Notes: generated from the letters alone by a model not told the origin. A stretch of DNA of 64,000 nt from Glycomyces tritici (GCF_030403505.1 NZ_JAUEMJ010000005.1:390876-454875), one strand, 5' to 3'. Counted from the stretch's first letter, positions 17,616 through 27,145 are shown. A program made the numbers and translations.

Positions 17616-19775
17616 GTGAACCCGAAGTCCGACAGCGCATTCCAACTGCCCGAGCGCCTCGCCGCGAAGGCCGACCCGAAGCTCATCGCCGACGACGAGC
17701 GCCATTTCGCCGCCATCGCGGCCAGCCTGGAGCAGTCGATCGCCGAGGCGGCCGACCGCCTCGCCGCCATCCGCAGAGAGGAGGGCGGGACGGGGCGCTT
17801 CGAGGGCCAGGCCGCGGCCGACCGCGACCGGGAGATCCACCGGCTGACCGGCCGCCTCGGCGCCCTGCGCCGCTTCGGCCTGGACCTGTGCCTCGGCCGG
17901 ACCGTCACCACCGCGGGCGAGACGGTCTACATCGGACGCCTCGGGCTGACCGGCGACGACGGCCGCCGCCTGCTGCTCGACTGGCGCTCGCCCGCCGCCG
18001 AGCCGTTCTTCGGCGCCACCCACGCCGACCCGATGGGCCTGGCCAGCCGCCGCCGCTACCGCTGGACCCGCGGCCGCATCAGCGACTACTGGGAGGAGGT
18101 CTTCACCCCTGACGGCCTCGAAGGCCATGCGGCCCTTGACGACCAGTCCGCGTTCATCGCCAGCCTCAGCACCAGCCGGTCCGAGCGGATGCGCGACGTC
18201 CTGGGCACCATCCAGGCCGACCAGGACGCCGTCGTCCGCGCCGGGTCGAGCGGCACGCTCGTGGTCGACGGCGGGCCCGGCACCGGCAAGACCGTCGTCG
18301 CCCTCCACCGCGCCGCCTACCTGCTCTACTCCGACCCGCGGGTCGGCCACCACCGCGGCGGCGTCCTCTTCGTCGGCCCCCACCAGCCGTACCTCGCGTA
18401 CGTCGCCGACGTCCTCCCCAGCCTCGGCGAGGAGGGCGTGCAGACCTGCACCCTCCGCGACCTCCAGCCCGAAGGGGCGGACGCGCCGGACGAAGCCGAT
18501 CCCGACGTGGCCGCCCTGAAGGCCGGTGCGGACATGGTCAAGGCGATCGAGCCGGCCGTGCGCCGCTACGAGCGCCCGCCCGCCGAGGAACTGGCCGTGG
18601 AGACCCACTGGTCCGAGGTCCGGCTCAGCGCCGACGACTGGGCCGACGCGTTCGACGCCGCAGGCCTCGGCACGCCCCACAACGAGGCGCGCGAGCAGAT
18701 CTGGGACGAACTGGTCGCGATCATCGCCGAGAAGCACGACGAGGACGAGATCGAGGAGGACCTGCTGCGCCGCTCCCTCGCCCGCAACCGCGAACTCACC
18801 AGGGCCTTCGACAAGGCCTGGCCCGTCATCGAACCCACCGACCTCGTCGCGGCACTGTGGGCGGTCCCCGACTTCCTGCGCATGTGCGCCCCCTGGCTCG
18901 ACGAGGACCAGGTGGCACTGCTCTACCGCGAGGACCCCAAGGCCTGGACCACCGCCGACCTGCCGCTCCTGGACGCCGCGCGGCACCGGCTCGGCGACCC
19001 CGAGGCCTCCCGCCGGGCCCGCCGCCGCGAAGCCGAGATCGCCTCCGAACGGCAGGTCATCGACCGGGTCGTGGAGGAGATCCTCGAGGCCGGCGACGGC
19101 AATGTGGAGGAGATGATCCTCCTCAAAGGCGCCGACCTGCAGGACGCCCTGGTCCACTACGAGGACCTGGAGGCCCCCGAACCCGACCTGCTCGCCGGGC
19201 CGTTCGCGCACGTCATCGTCGACGAGGCCCAGGAGCTCACCGACGCCGAGTGGCAGATGCTGCTGCGCCGCTGCCCGTCCCGGAGCTTCACCATCGTCGG
19301 CGACCGCGCCCAGGCGCGGCACGGCTTCACCGAGTCGTGGAGCGAACGGCTGCGGCGCATCGGCCTGAACCAGGTCCGCCTGGCCGCCCTGAGCATCAAC
19401 TACCGCACGCCCGAAGAGGTCATGGCCGAGGCCGAGCAGGTCATCCGGGCCGCGATCCCGGACGCCAACGTGCCCGTCTCGGTCCGCAGCAGCGGCGTCC
19501 CCGTCCAGTACGGGTCCACTGAGGATCTCAAGGCGATCCTCGACGCCTGGCTCGCCGAGCACCGCGACGGCACCGCCTGCGTCATCGGCGACACCGGCTT
19601 CGAAGCGACCGCGCGCGTCCGCTCGCTCACCCCGGAGCTGTCGAAGGGCCTCGAGTTCGACCTGGTCGTCCTCATCGACCCGGAGGGCTTCGGCGTCGGC
19701 ATCGAAGGCGCGGTGGACCGCTACGTCGCGATGACCCGCGCCACGCAGCGACTCGTGGTCCTCACCAGCCGATGA
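17616..19775 (+). CDS. helR: HelR/HelD-type RNA polymerase recycling motor ATPase
   Basis: 719 aa from GTG 17616, with GAAGGGAG seven bases upstream. The N-terminus (about residues 20-90) is helical and charged, as in the RNAP-channel arm of HelD proteins. Superfamily I helicase-like motifs follow: Walker A GGPGTGKT at 219-226, VIVDEAQELTD near 531-541, and a C-terminal TRATQRLVVLTS. HelD proteins release stalled RNA polymerase, and the HelR branch in actinomycetes displaces rifamycins. Assignment to HelR rather than a generic HelD rests on overall pattern and actinobacterial context. Confidence 0.82.
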   Translation: MNPKSDSAFQLPERLAAKADPKLIADDERHFAAIAASLEQSIAEAADRLAAIRREEGGTGRFEGQAAADRDREIHRLTGRLGALRRFGLDLCLGRTVTTAGETVYIGRLGLTGDDGRRLLLDWRSPAAEPFFGATHADPMGLASRRRYRWTRGRISDYWEEVFTPDGLEGHAALDDQSAFIASLSTSRSERMRDVLGTIQADQDAVVRAGSSGTLVVDGGPGTGKTVVALHRAAYLLYSDPRVGHHRGGVLFVGPHQPYLAYVADVLPSLGEEGVQTCTLRDLQPEGADAPDEADPDVAALKAGADMVKAIEPAVRRYERPPAEELAVETHWSEVRLSADDWADAFDAAGLGTPHNEAREQIWDELVAIIAEKHDEDEIEEDLLRRSLARNRELTRAFDKAWPVIEPTDLVAALWAVPDFLRMCAPWLDEDQVALLYREDPKAWTTADLPLLDAARHRLGDPEASRRARRREAEIASERQVIDRVVEEILEAGDGNVEEMILLKGADLQDALVHYEDLEAPEPDLLAGPFAHVIVDEAQELTDAEWQMLLRRCPSRSFTIVGDRAQARHGFTESWSERLRRIGLNQVRLAALSINYRTPEEVMAEAEQVIRAAIPDANVPVSVRSSGVPVQYGSTEDLKAILDAWLAEHRDGTACVIGDTGFEATARVRSLTPELSKGLEFDLVVLIDPEGFGVGIEGAVDRYVAMTRATQRLVVLTSR

Positions 19776-19820
19776 ACCCGTGAACCCCGGTCCGCGGCAC
19801 CCGCTGCGGCGCAGCCCGGT

Positions 19821-21047
19821 TCAGGCGGTCTCCCCGCGCGCGTCGAAGCCCGCGGGGAGACCCGCGACCATGTCGGTGTAGTCGCCGAAGGCCCGCTCCA
19901 CCTGGTCGCGCTCCAGACCGAACCGGTCCAGGCGGTACTCGTGCGGGCGGCGCTGTCCGGGGCGGGCGAGCAGGTGCTCCAGGTGCGCCGATTCCCGGTC
20001 GTCCCAGGCCAGGCCGAGCCGTTCGTACAGGAGCGGCACCTGGTGCCGGGCGTCGTCGGTCATCTGCGTGTAGCCGACGTCGATGATCTGCCCCGGCAGG
20101 CCGGCGCGGGCCGCCCTGCTCATCTCGACGGCCTCCACCAGCAGGCTCAGCGCGGTGGCACCGATCTGCGCCGGGTCGTACTTGCGCAACTGCACCGACC
20201 AGCCCACCTCCATGAGCGAGCAGTACGAGGCCACCACGGTCGCGGGGTCGCGGTGGTTCCACACCACCTGGGCCCCTGGGAAGGTCTCGGCCAGGGTCGG
20301 CAGCGCCCACAGGTGGCAGGGGGTCTTGAGGACCCAGCGCCGGCGCTCCCGCCCGTACTGCATGACCTGCAGCGCCTGCTTCAGGAACCGGTAGTCGTCG
20401 GTGAAGTCGCGGTCGCGGCGCCACTGCCTCGCGCTCTCCATCGGACCGCAGACCCCCCACAGGAAGATGTGGAACGGCAGCAGGAAGATGCACTCCTCAG
20501 GCAGCATGGCGTCCATCTTGTGGATGTCCCCGAAGACGGGCGCGGCCTTGTCGTACGTGCCGATGAAGTCCTGCGCGTCTTTGATCGCGGCCTCGGCCAG
20601 CGCCTCGTCCGCCCCGACCGGCAGCGTATTGAACATCTCCCACAGCAGCGGGGCGCGATTGCCCGCCGGGTGGGCGAGCAGGTTGTGCGTGAAGGTGGTG
20701 GCCGTCCGCGGCAGGCCGGTCACCACGATCGGCGCCGTGATCGGCTCCTCCTCGATCTCGGGGTGCTCGGCGACGGCCCGGGCGACGCGGAAGCGGTTGG
20801 TGGTCCGGGTCTGCAGGGAGCCGAGGACCGAGGCCCAGCCGATGGCGGACGCGTAGTCCTGGTCCGCCCAGGCGCGCATGACGAAACGCGCGTCCGCGAG
20901 GTACTGCTCGTGGTCGGCCGCCCGCCCGCCGGTCTCGGCTTCGGCGGTCGCGATCAGCCTGTCGAAGGCCTTGTCGACCCGGCGGCCCGCCATAGTGGGG
21001 GCGAGGAGCAGGTTGAGGGCTTTGATGGTGAACGTGGCCTGTCCCAT
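19821..21047 (-). CDS. PAPS-dependent sulfotransferase family protein
   Basis: 408 aa from ATG 21047 (GAGGAG upstream). Longer in-frame starts to 21278 lack a ribosome site. The 5'-phosphosulfate-binding loop GLPRTATTF is at 111-119, and the 3'-phosphate-binding segment VVWNHRDPATVVASYCSL follows later. Both are hallmarks of sulfotransferase folds using PAPS. Substrate unknown; the genes on either side (helR convergent, AraC divergent) give no clear pathway. The signature matches the large actinobacterial sulfotransferase group with an N-terminal helical extension. Confidence 0.85.
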   Translation of the reverse strand: MGQATFTIKALNLLLAPTMAGRRVDKAFDRLIATAEAETGGRAADHEQYLADARFVMRAWADQDYASAIGWASVLGSLQTRTTNRFRVARAVAEHPEIEEEPITAPIVVTGLPRTATTFTHNLLAHPAGNRAPLLWEMFNTLPVGADEALAEAAIKDAQDFIGTYDKAAPVFGDIHKMDAMLPEECIFLLPFHIFLWGVCGPMESARQWRRDRDFTDDYRFLKQALQVMQYGRERRRWVLKTPCHLWALPTLAETFPGAQVVWNHRDPATVVASYCSLMEVGWSVQLRKYDPAQIGATALSLLVEAVEMSRAARAGLPGQIIDVGYTQMTDDARHQVPLLYERLGLAWDDRESAHLEHLLARPGQRRPHEYRLDRFGLERDQVERAFGDYTDMVAGLPAGFDARGETA

Positions 21048-21322
21048 GAAGGGGCTCCTCGCATCGACGTGCCTGGCTCCGAAAGGGATTCGGGGATACC
21101 AGGCAGGATATGGGCGCGGTCCCGCCGGCACAAGCCAGGCCGGGCGCGCCGCTGAGGACCCGCGTTCGCCGCGCGGCCGGTCCCGACCGCCGTTCGCGCT
21201 CCGGCGAACCGCGCCGTCCCGGCCGGGCCCGCAACTGCTCGGTGGTTGCCACACACCGAAGATAGGATCTGCAATCATTGCTGTAATCGAATGTAAGCAC
21301 CAACTAGTGGTCGGTTTTCAAT

Positions 21323-22093
21323 ATGCGCACGGTGACCCTGCACCTCGACGAGCCGCCGGAGGTCGTCAACGCCGGCGTCGGCATCCACGGCCTCAACCTG
21401 CCCGAGGAGCGCTTCCTCCTGCCCGACCTGTGGCAGATCCACCTGCACAAGTACGAAGGCGCGATCGAACTCGGCGGCACCGTCCACCCCATCAGACCCG
21501 GCTGCGTGAGCCTGATCCCGGCCGGCGCCGAAGTCCTCTTCCGCTACCGGGGCCGCTCCGAGAACCTCCACATCCACGCGCGCCTTCCCAAGGGCGGCAA
21601 CCGGCACACCGTGCCGGTCATGCAGGACGCCGGACCGACCGCGCCCGCGCTGGCCGAGATGTTCCGGCAGGCGGTCACCGCCGAGGCCCCGGCCCGCGCG
21701 AACGCCGAGGCCTGGGCGCTCCTGTGGCGGATGACGCGGCTCGATCCGGGACCGGTCGGCGCCGGGCACCACCGCTCGGTGGAGGCGGCCCTGGCCTACA
21801 TCGAGGAGCACCTGCCCGCCCCGCTCGCCGTGCCGGAGATCGCCGCCGCGGTCGGCCTCTCGCACAACCACTTGACGCGGCTCTTCCACGCCGCCACCGG
21901 CACCACCGTGGTCGCCCACATCCGCCGCCGCCGCCTCGAGCGGGCCCGGCACCTCCTGCTGGAGTCGACCCTGTCGATCCCGGCGGTCGCCGCGGCGGTG
22001 GGCATCGCGGACCTCCAGGCGTTCAACAAGGCCTGCCGCCGCGAGCTCGGGGCCTCGCCGCGGGCCGTCCGCGAGGGCGCCCGGAAACTCTGA
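21323..22093 (+). CDS. AraC family transcriptional regulator
   Basis: 256 aa. An N-terminal cupin-like sensor (about residues 10-100, with IRPGCVSLIPAGAEVLFRY) is followed by a C-terminal double helix-turn-helix (about 155-250: IAAAVGLSHNHLTRLFHAAT and VAAAVGIADLQAFNKACRR). This layout is typical of sugar-responsive AraC activators. It stands 77 bp upstream of a GH1 glucosidase and a sugar-type MFS gene on the same strand, which it may control. Confidence 0.85.
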   Translation: MRTVTLHLDEPPEVVNAGVGIHGLNLPEERFLLPDLWQIHLHKYEGAIELGGTVHPIRPGCVSLIPAGAEVLFRYRGRSENLHIHARLPKGGNRHTVPVMQDAGPTAPALAEMFRQAVTAEAPARANAEAWALLWRMTRLDPGPVGAGHHRSVEAALAYIEEHLPAPLAVPEIAAAVGLSHNHLTRLFHAATGTTVVAHIRRRRLERARHLLLESTLSIPAVAAAVGIADLQAFNKACRRELGASPRAVREGARKL

Positions 22094-22170
22094 ACCGCCG
22101 AGGGGTTCCGAACGCGGGTTACTCTGCGGTACCTTCACGAACGTTACTCGCGTCACTCTCGGAGGTGCCT

Positions 22171-23508
22171 GTGGTCGCAATGCCGCGCTTGCCCGACTTC
22201 GCTTGGGGGGTGGCCACTTCGGCCTTCCAGATCGAAGGCGCCACAGCGGCCGACGGCCGCGGGCCGTCGGTCTGGGACACCTACACCGGCACGCCCGGGA
22301 AGATCCGCGACGGCCACACCGCCGCGACCGCCTGCGACCACTACCGCCGGTACCCCGAGGACATCGCCCTCATGCGCGACCTCGGCATCGACGTCTACCG
22401 GTTCTCGATCGCCTGGCCCCGCGTGCGCCCGACCGGGACCGGCCCCGCCAACCCGGCCGGCCTCGACTTCTACGAACGCCTCGTCGACGCCCTCCTGGAC
22501 GCCGGGATCGCCCCCATGGCGACCCTCTACCACTGGGACCTCCCGCAGCCCCTCGAAGACGCCGGCGGCTGGCTCGACCGCGACACCGCCCACCGCTTCG
22601 CCGAGTACGCCGCGATGTGCGCCGAGCGCCTGGGCGACCGCGTGTGCCACTGGATCACCCTCAACGAGCCGTTCGAGCACATGGCCCTCGGCTACGCGCT
22701 CGGCCAGCACGCCCCCGGCCACACGCTCCTGCTCGACGCGCTCCCCGCCGCCCACCACCAGCTCCTCGGCCACGGCCTCGCCACCAGCGCCCTGCGCGCC
22801 GCCGGCGCACCGTTCGTCATGCTCACCAACAGCTACACGCCCGCGGTGCCCGCCACCGACGGCGACGACGACCGCGCCGCCGCCGAGACCTACGACCTCC
22901 TCCACCGCCGCCTGTTCACCGACCCGGTGCTCCTCGGCCGCTACCCCGACCTCGCGCCCTTCGGACTCCAGACCCTGCCCTTCGTCAAGGACGGCGACCT
23001 CGAGGCCATCGCGCAGTCCCTCGACGGCCTCGGCGTCAACTACTACAACCCGACCCGCCTCGCCGCGGCCCCGACCGGATCGCCGCTGCCGTTCGACATC
23101 GTGGAGTTCGACGACGTCGCGACCACCGACTTCGACTGGCCCGTCATCCCCTCCGGCCTCACCCGGACCCTGGTGGAGCTCACGGCGGACTACGGCGCCG
23201 ACCTCCCGCCCCTGTGGGTCACCGAGAACGGCTGCTCCTACACCGTCCCGCCCGCCGCGGACGGCTCGATCCCCGACCAGGACCGCATCGACTACCTCGC
23301 CGCCCACGTCGAAGCCCTCGACGCCGCGATCGGCCAAGGCGCCGACGTGCGCGGCTACCTCGTGTGGACCCTCCTCGACAACTTCGAATGGGCCGAAGGC
23401 CTCCACCAGCGCTTCGGACTGGTGCATGTGGACCCCGAGACCCAGGACCGCACCCCGAAGGCCTCCTTCGCCTGGTACCGCGCGCACATCGCGAGCAGAC
23501 GCCCGTGA
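22171..23508 (+). CDS. GH1 beta-glucosidase
   Basis: 445 aa from GTG 22171, five bases after GGAGG; an internal ATG at 22180 is the alternative. Full-length GH1 barrel. Acid/base E166 in TLNEPFEH and nucleophile E352 in WVTENGCSY are present, as is the aglycone-side segment LYHWDLPQPLED. There is no signal peptide, so it acts in the cytoplasm on imported cellobiose or other beta-glucosides. The stop overlaps the start of an MFS gene (GTGA), so uptake and hydrolysis are coupled. Confidence 0.93.
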   Translation: MVAMPRLPDFAWGVATSAFQIEGATAADGRGPSVWDTYTGTPGKIRDGHTAATACDHYRRYPEDIALMRDLGIDVYRFSIAWPRVRPTGTGPANPAGLDFYERLVDALLDAGIAPMATLYHWDLPQPLEDAGGWLDRDTAHRFAEYAAMCAERLGDRVCHWITLNEPFEHMALGYALGQHAPGHTLLLDALPAAHHQLLGHGLATSALRAAGAPFVMLTNSYTPAVPATDGDDDRAAAETYDLLHRRLFTDPVLLGRYPDLAPFGLQTLPFVKDGDLEAIAQSLDGLGVNYYNPTRLAAAPTGSPLPFDIVEFDDVATTDFDWPVIPSGLTRTLVELTADYGADLPPLWVTENGCSYTVPPAADGSIPDQDRIDYLAAHVEALDAAIGQGADVRGYLVWTLLDNFEWAEGLHQRFGLVHVDPETQDRTPKASFAWYRAHIASRRP

Positions 23509-24779
23509 CCGCCGCCCCCGCCGCCCCTGCGCCCGCCGCCCTCGCCGAACCCGAACGCAACGTCGGCAAAGCCTGGATCGGCGGCATCACCACCGGGATG
23601 CTCGGCCTCTACATGGCCTTCTTCACCCCCATCCAGGTGCTCCTGCCCCTCCAGCTCGCCGAGATCGACGACGACGGCAAGGTCGCCGCGTTCGGCCTCG
23701 TCACCGGCTTCGGCGCGCTCGTCGCCGTCATCGCCAACCCCCTCGCCGGCGCGCTCTCCGACCGCACCACCGGCCGCTTCGGCCGCCGCCACCCCTGGAC
23801 CCTCGGCGGCATGGCCGTCGGCGCGCTCGGCCTCTACCTGCTCGGCCTCCAGACCACCGTCATCGGCGTGCTCCTGTGCTGGTGCCTCGCCCAAGCGGCC
23901 CTCAACGCCGGGTACGCCAGCCTCAACGCGGGCATCCCCGACCACGTCCCGGTCCGCCAGCGCGCCGTCGTCTCCGGCTGGATCGGGTTCCCGCAGGCCC
24001 TCGGCCTCGTCCTCGGCGCGGTCATCGTCACCATGCTGGTCACCGACATCCCGACCGGCTACCTCGTGATCGGCGCGGCCGCCCTGGCCATGGCACTCCC
24101 CTTCGTACTGTCCACACCGGACCCGCCGCTGCAGCGCGCCGACCGGCCCCCCTTCGACTGGCGGGCCCTCCTCGCCACCTTCTGGGTCTCGCCCCGCGCC
24201 CACCCCGACTTCGCCTGGGCCTGGTTCACCCGCTTCCTCGTCATGCTCGGCAACGCCACCGGCACGCTCTACCTGCTGTTCTTCCTGCAGGACGCCGTGC
24301 ACTACGAGGAGCTGTTCCCCGGGCACAGCGCCGACGAGGGCGTCCTGATCCTCACGCTCCTGTACACCGGCGGCGTCATCGCCACCTCGGTGGCGGGCGG
24401 CGTGCTCTCGGACCGCATCGGCCGCCGCAAGCCGCTCGTCGTGGTCTCCTCCGCGATCATGACCGTCGCCGCACTGCTCCTGACGTTCTGGCACACCTGG
24501 CCCGCCGCGATCGCCGCCGCCGCGATCATGGGCGCGGGCTTCGGGATCTACCTCTCCGTCGACCAGGCCCTCATCACGCAGGTCCTCCCGGCCGCCTCCG
24601 ACCGCGCCAAAGACCTCGGCATCATCAACATCGCCTCCACCGCACCGCAAGTCCTCGGCCCGGCCCTCGCCGCGGTGACCGTGGCCGGGCTCGGGGGCTA
24701 CTCCACGCTCTACGCCTTGAGCGCGGCGGCCACGCTCCTCGGCGGCATCCTGGTGTGGCCCATCAAATCCGTGCGCTGA
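23505..24779 (+). CDS. MFS transporter, probable glycoside/sugar porter
   Basis: 424 aa from GTG 23505, which overlaps the GH1 stop. Twelve hydrophobic segments. The MFS inter-helix motif appears in both halves: SDRTTGRFGRRHPW after TM2 and SDRIGRRKPL in the second half. The first form, with SDRTTGRFGRRHPW, is characteristic of GPH/SLC45-like sugar porters. Translational overlap with a beta-glucosidase strongly suggests import of the beta-glucoside that the enzyme hydrolyses. The exact sugar is not determinable. Confidence 0.85.
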   Translation: MTAAPAAPAPAALAEPERNVGKAWIGGITTGMLGLYMAFFTPIQVLLPLQLAEIDDDGKVAAFGLVTGFGALVAVIANPLAGALSDRTTGRFGRRHPWTLGGMAVGALGLYLLGLQTTVIGVLLCWCLAQAALNAGYASLNAGIPDHVPVRQRAVVSGWIGFPQALGLVLGAVIVTMLVTDIPTGYLVIGAAALAMALPFVLSTPDPPLQRADRPPFDWRALLATFWVSPRAHPDFAWAWFTRFLVMLGNATGTLYLLFFLQDAVHYEELFPGHSADEGVLILTLLYTGGVIATSVAGGVLSDRIGRRKPLVVVSSAIMTVAALLLTFWHTWPAAIAAAAIMGAGFGIYLSVDQALITQVLPAASDRAKDLGIINIASTAPQVLGPALAAVTVAGLGGYSTLYALSAAATLLGGILVWPIKSVR

Positions 24780-24807
24780 ACGGGCGGCCCGCCGCTACGA
24801 TGCCGAC

Positions 24808-25734
24808 ATGCCCGCCGCCCTCCTGTACTGCGCCGACCTGCTCCGCCCGCGCCGCCCCGACGAGCATTTCGCCGCCGAAGCGGCACTGGCCGCCGGACTC
24901 GGCGCCACGGTCGCGCTCATCGACCACGACGCCCTGACCGGCGGCGACACCGCCCGGGCCGTCGCCCGGGTCCCCGCGAACCTCGGCACGGCCTGGTACC
25001 GGGGCTGGATGGCCCGCGCCGACCGGTACGCGGAACTGCACCGCGCGCTCGCCGCTCGCGGCGTCCGCCTCGCCACCGGGCCCGAGCAGTACCGCGCCGC
25101 GCACGAACTGCCCGGCTGGCACGGCACGTTCGCCGCGCTGACCCCGGCGAGTCGCTGGATTCCCTTGGGGCAGGGGGAGTTCCCGGCCGCCGACGCGCTG
25201 GCCGGTCTCGCGGGGGCGCTGCCGGGCGGGCCGGGGATGGTCAAGGACTTCGTGAAGTCCCGCAAGGACGAGCCGGAGGCGTTCTTCGTCGAGGACCTCG
25301 CCGACGTTGCGGCCCTGCGGAGGACCGCCGAGTGCTTCATCGGGCGCCAGGGCCCGGACCTGGCCGGGGGACTCGTGGTGCGCGCCTTCGAAGACTTCGT
25401 CGGGATCGGCGGGCGGGCCGCGGAGGCCCGCGTCTGGTGGGTCCGAGGCGAGCCGGTCGTGGTCGGCCCGCACCCGGACCATCCAGAGGCGCTGGTCGAG
25501 CCCGACCTCATGGGAGTCACGGAAGCCGTTGCGGCCCTTGGCTGCCCCTTCGTCACCACCGATCTCGCGCAGCGCGCGGACGGGACCTGGCGAGTGGTGG
25601 AGGCAGGCGACGGCCAGGTCAGCGACTTCCCCCGCGGCACCGACCCCGAACCCCTCATCCGCGCGCTCATCGGGAGACCGCTGCCGCACCCGATCCACCG
25701 TCTCGCGGACGAGGGCCCTCGTCCGAGCGCTTAG
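24808..25734 (+). CDS. ATP-grasp domain protein (DUF4343-like)
   Basis: 308 aa. The C-terminal half carries ATP-grasp features: MVKDFVKSRKDEPEAFFVED with a likely nucleotide-binding lysine, a following acidic strand VVRAFEDFVG, and VVEAGDGQVSDFP near the end as the metal-binding part. The N-terminal 120 residues are a variable pre-grasp domain. Proteins of this kind are found in many bacteria without assigned substrates; peptide or amine ligation is possible. Ends in a 4-nt convergent overlap with the next gene. Confidence 0.75.
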   Translation: MPAALLYCADLLRPRRPDEHFAAEAALAAGLGATVALIDHDALTGGDTARAVARVPANLGTAWYRGWMARADRYAELHRALAARGVRLATGPEQYRAAHELPGWHGTFAALTPASRWIPLGQGEFPAADALAGLAGALPGGPGMVKDFVKSRKDEPEAFFVEDLADVAALRRTAECFIGRQGPDLAGGLVVRAFEDFVGIGGRAAEARVWWVRGEPVVVGPHPDHPEALVEPDLMGVTEAVAALGCPFVTTDLAQRADGTWRVVEAGDGQVSDFPRGTDPEPLIRALIGRPLPHPIHRLADEGPRPSA

Positions 25735-26558
25735 CGCGCGAGCATCGCCGCCGCGACCTCCTCGACCGTGCTGTCCGGGAGGGCGGTCGCGGCGTGCTCG
25801 AGCACGAGCAGGCGGGCGTCGGGGATCTCGCGGGCGAGGGCTTCGCCGTTGCCGACCGGGAAGAACCGGTTGTTCCGGCCGTGCACCACGAGTGTGGGCA
25901 CCGCGAGGTCGGGCAGGCGCTCGCGCCAGCGCGGCGTGCAGTCGAGCTTGGCGAAGACCGTGCCCAGCTGGTTGGCCAGCTGGACGGCGGGTTCGGTACC
26001 AGGGGTGCGGTCGAAGACGCGTTCGGCGTTCGCGCGGGCGGCGTCGGGGTCGTCGCCGAGGATCGCCGCGCCGACGGCGGCGAAGCGGGCCACGGCGTCC
26101 CGGTCGGACCAGTCGGGCATCGGGCGCGAGAAGAGCAGGCCCATCGTCTCCCCGTCGTGGTCGGGGAGGTCCGCGTCGACCGGACCCGGGGCGACGGGCC
26201 GGGTCCCGGCGAGGGTGAGGGCCGCGAACGCTCCGGGGTGGTCGAGCGCGGCGACCTGGGCGACCATGCCGCCGACGCCGATGCCCGCCAGGTGCGCGGG
26301 CCGCGGGTCGAGGTCGCGGGCGAGGCGGGCGGCGTCGGCGGCGAGGTCGCGCAGCGTGTACGCGGGCGCTTCGGGGTCGACGGTGGTGGAGGCGCCGCAG
26401 TCGCGCAGGTCGTAGCGCACGACGTGGCGTCCGCCGGCCGCGAGCGCCCGGCACAGCGCGTCGGGCCACGAGAGCATGGTCGGGCCGCCCGCGAGCAGCA
26501 CGAGGGGCGCTGCGGGGTCGCCGAAGTGCTCGACTCCGAGCGTGACGTTCTCGGTCAT
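25731..26558 (-). CDS. Alpha/beta-hydrolase-fold protein lacking the catalytic triad (likely pseudoenzyme)
   Basis: 275 aa from ATG 26558 with AAGGAG upstream. The fold is that of RdmC/haloperoxidase-like hydrolases: oxyanion segment LLAGGPTMLSW, elbow HLAGIGVGGMVAQ, cap, and C-terminal VPTLVVHGRNNRFFP. At the nucleophile elbow the expected Ser is Gly94 (G-I-G-V-G), the acid position after HG is Asn230 rather than Asp, and the usual His before the final LP is Thr258. All three triad positions are replaced while the fold is kept and the frame is intact. A binding or non-hydrolytic role is inferred. H255 nearby is an alternative histidine. Confidence 0.8.
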   Translation of the reverse strand: MTENVTLGVEHFGDPAAPLVLLAGGPTMLSWPDALCRALAAGGRHVVRYDLRDCGASTTVDPEAPAYTLRDLAADAARLARDLDPRPAHLAGIGVGGMVAQVAALDHPGAFAALTLAGTRPVAPGPVDADLPDHDGETMGLLFSRPMPDWSDRDAVARFAAVGAAILGDDPDAARANAERVFDRTPGTEPAVQLANQLGTVFAKLDCTPRWRERLPDLAVPTLVVHGRNNRFFPVGNGEALAREIPDARLLVLEHAATALPDSTVEEVAAAMLAR

Positions 26559-26646
26559 GCATGACTCCTTCGGGTGAGGGCGGCCCGGTGGCCGCACTCA
26601 TGCCGACGAGATGCGGGGCCGAAAGTCATCGGTGCCCGGGGCGTGG

Positions 26647-27084
26647 CTACGCGGCGGCGGTGCCGAGGTCCTCCGGCCGCAGGCTCAGCGCCTGCGTGAT
26701 GGCCATGACGTCCTGGTACTCGCGCCAGTGCAGGATCTCGCCGTCGCGCACGCGCAGGATCGCGATGAAGGCCGCCGAGCCGGCGAGGCCGGTGGTGGTG
26801 ACCGTGCCGGTGAGTTCGTATTCGACGACGAGGACTTCGGGGTCGGCGGTCTCGAGGGTGGTGATCTCGCGGAACGCCTCGAACCGGAACGGCAGCGGCC
26901 GGCTCGCGTAGAACGCCAGCCAGGCCTCGCGGCCTTCGTGGCGGCGCATGCCGGGCGGGGAGAACGGGGTCTCGACGACGATGTCGGCGGCGAGGAGTTC
27001 GGCGGGCAGCAGGGTCGGGCCGTGCTCGCTGAGCACGGCTTCCTGCATCCGGCGGTAGACCTCGAGGGGAGTCGCGTGGGACAT
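26647..27084 (-). CDS. SnoaL/NTF2-like protein
   Basis: 145 aa from ATG 27084 after AGGAGG. The pattern is that of the NTF2-like superfamily: an N-terminal helix pair, HEGREAWLAFYASRP, paired strands VLVVEYELTGTV, and a C-terminal RVRDGEILHWREYQD that is characteristic of SnoaL-like/ketosteroid isomerase-like proteins. Small-molecule binding or isomerisation is possible. Divergent from a TetR regulator through a region with two identical-pattern operators, so probably repressed by it. Confidence 0.82.
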   Translation of the reverse strand: MSHATPLEVYRRMQEAVLSEHGPTLLPAELLAADIVVETPFSPPGMRRHEGREAWLAFYASRPLPFRFEAFREITTLETADPEVLVVEYELTGTVTTTGLAGSAAFIAILRVRDGEILHWREYQDVMAITQALSLRPEDLGTAAA

Positions 27085-27106
27085 GATGGTGCCTCCTGAA
27101 GTAAAC

Positions 27107-27145
27107 TGAGTAGGACTCGACTTTGAATATAATGAGTGGCACTCA
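27107..27145. promoter_or_regulatory. Two GAGT-N3-ACTC operators around a TATAAT -10
   Basis: TGAGTAGGACTC (27107-27118) and the longer dyad TGAGTGGCACTCA (27133-27145) share TGAGTNGNACTC and are 26 bp apart. A perfect -10 TATAAT for the TetR gene sits between them at 27128-27133. The pair is placed to repress both the TetR gene and the divergent SnoaL-like gene. Confidence 0.6.

Noticed and set aside
26600..26646. Possible small gene between the hydrolase and SnoaL-like genes
   Set aside because: Too short and without a start signal; read as the intergenic gap of the two minus-strand genes.
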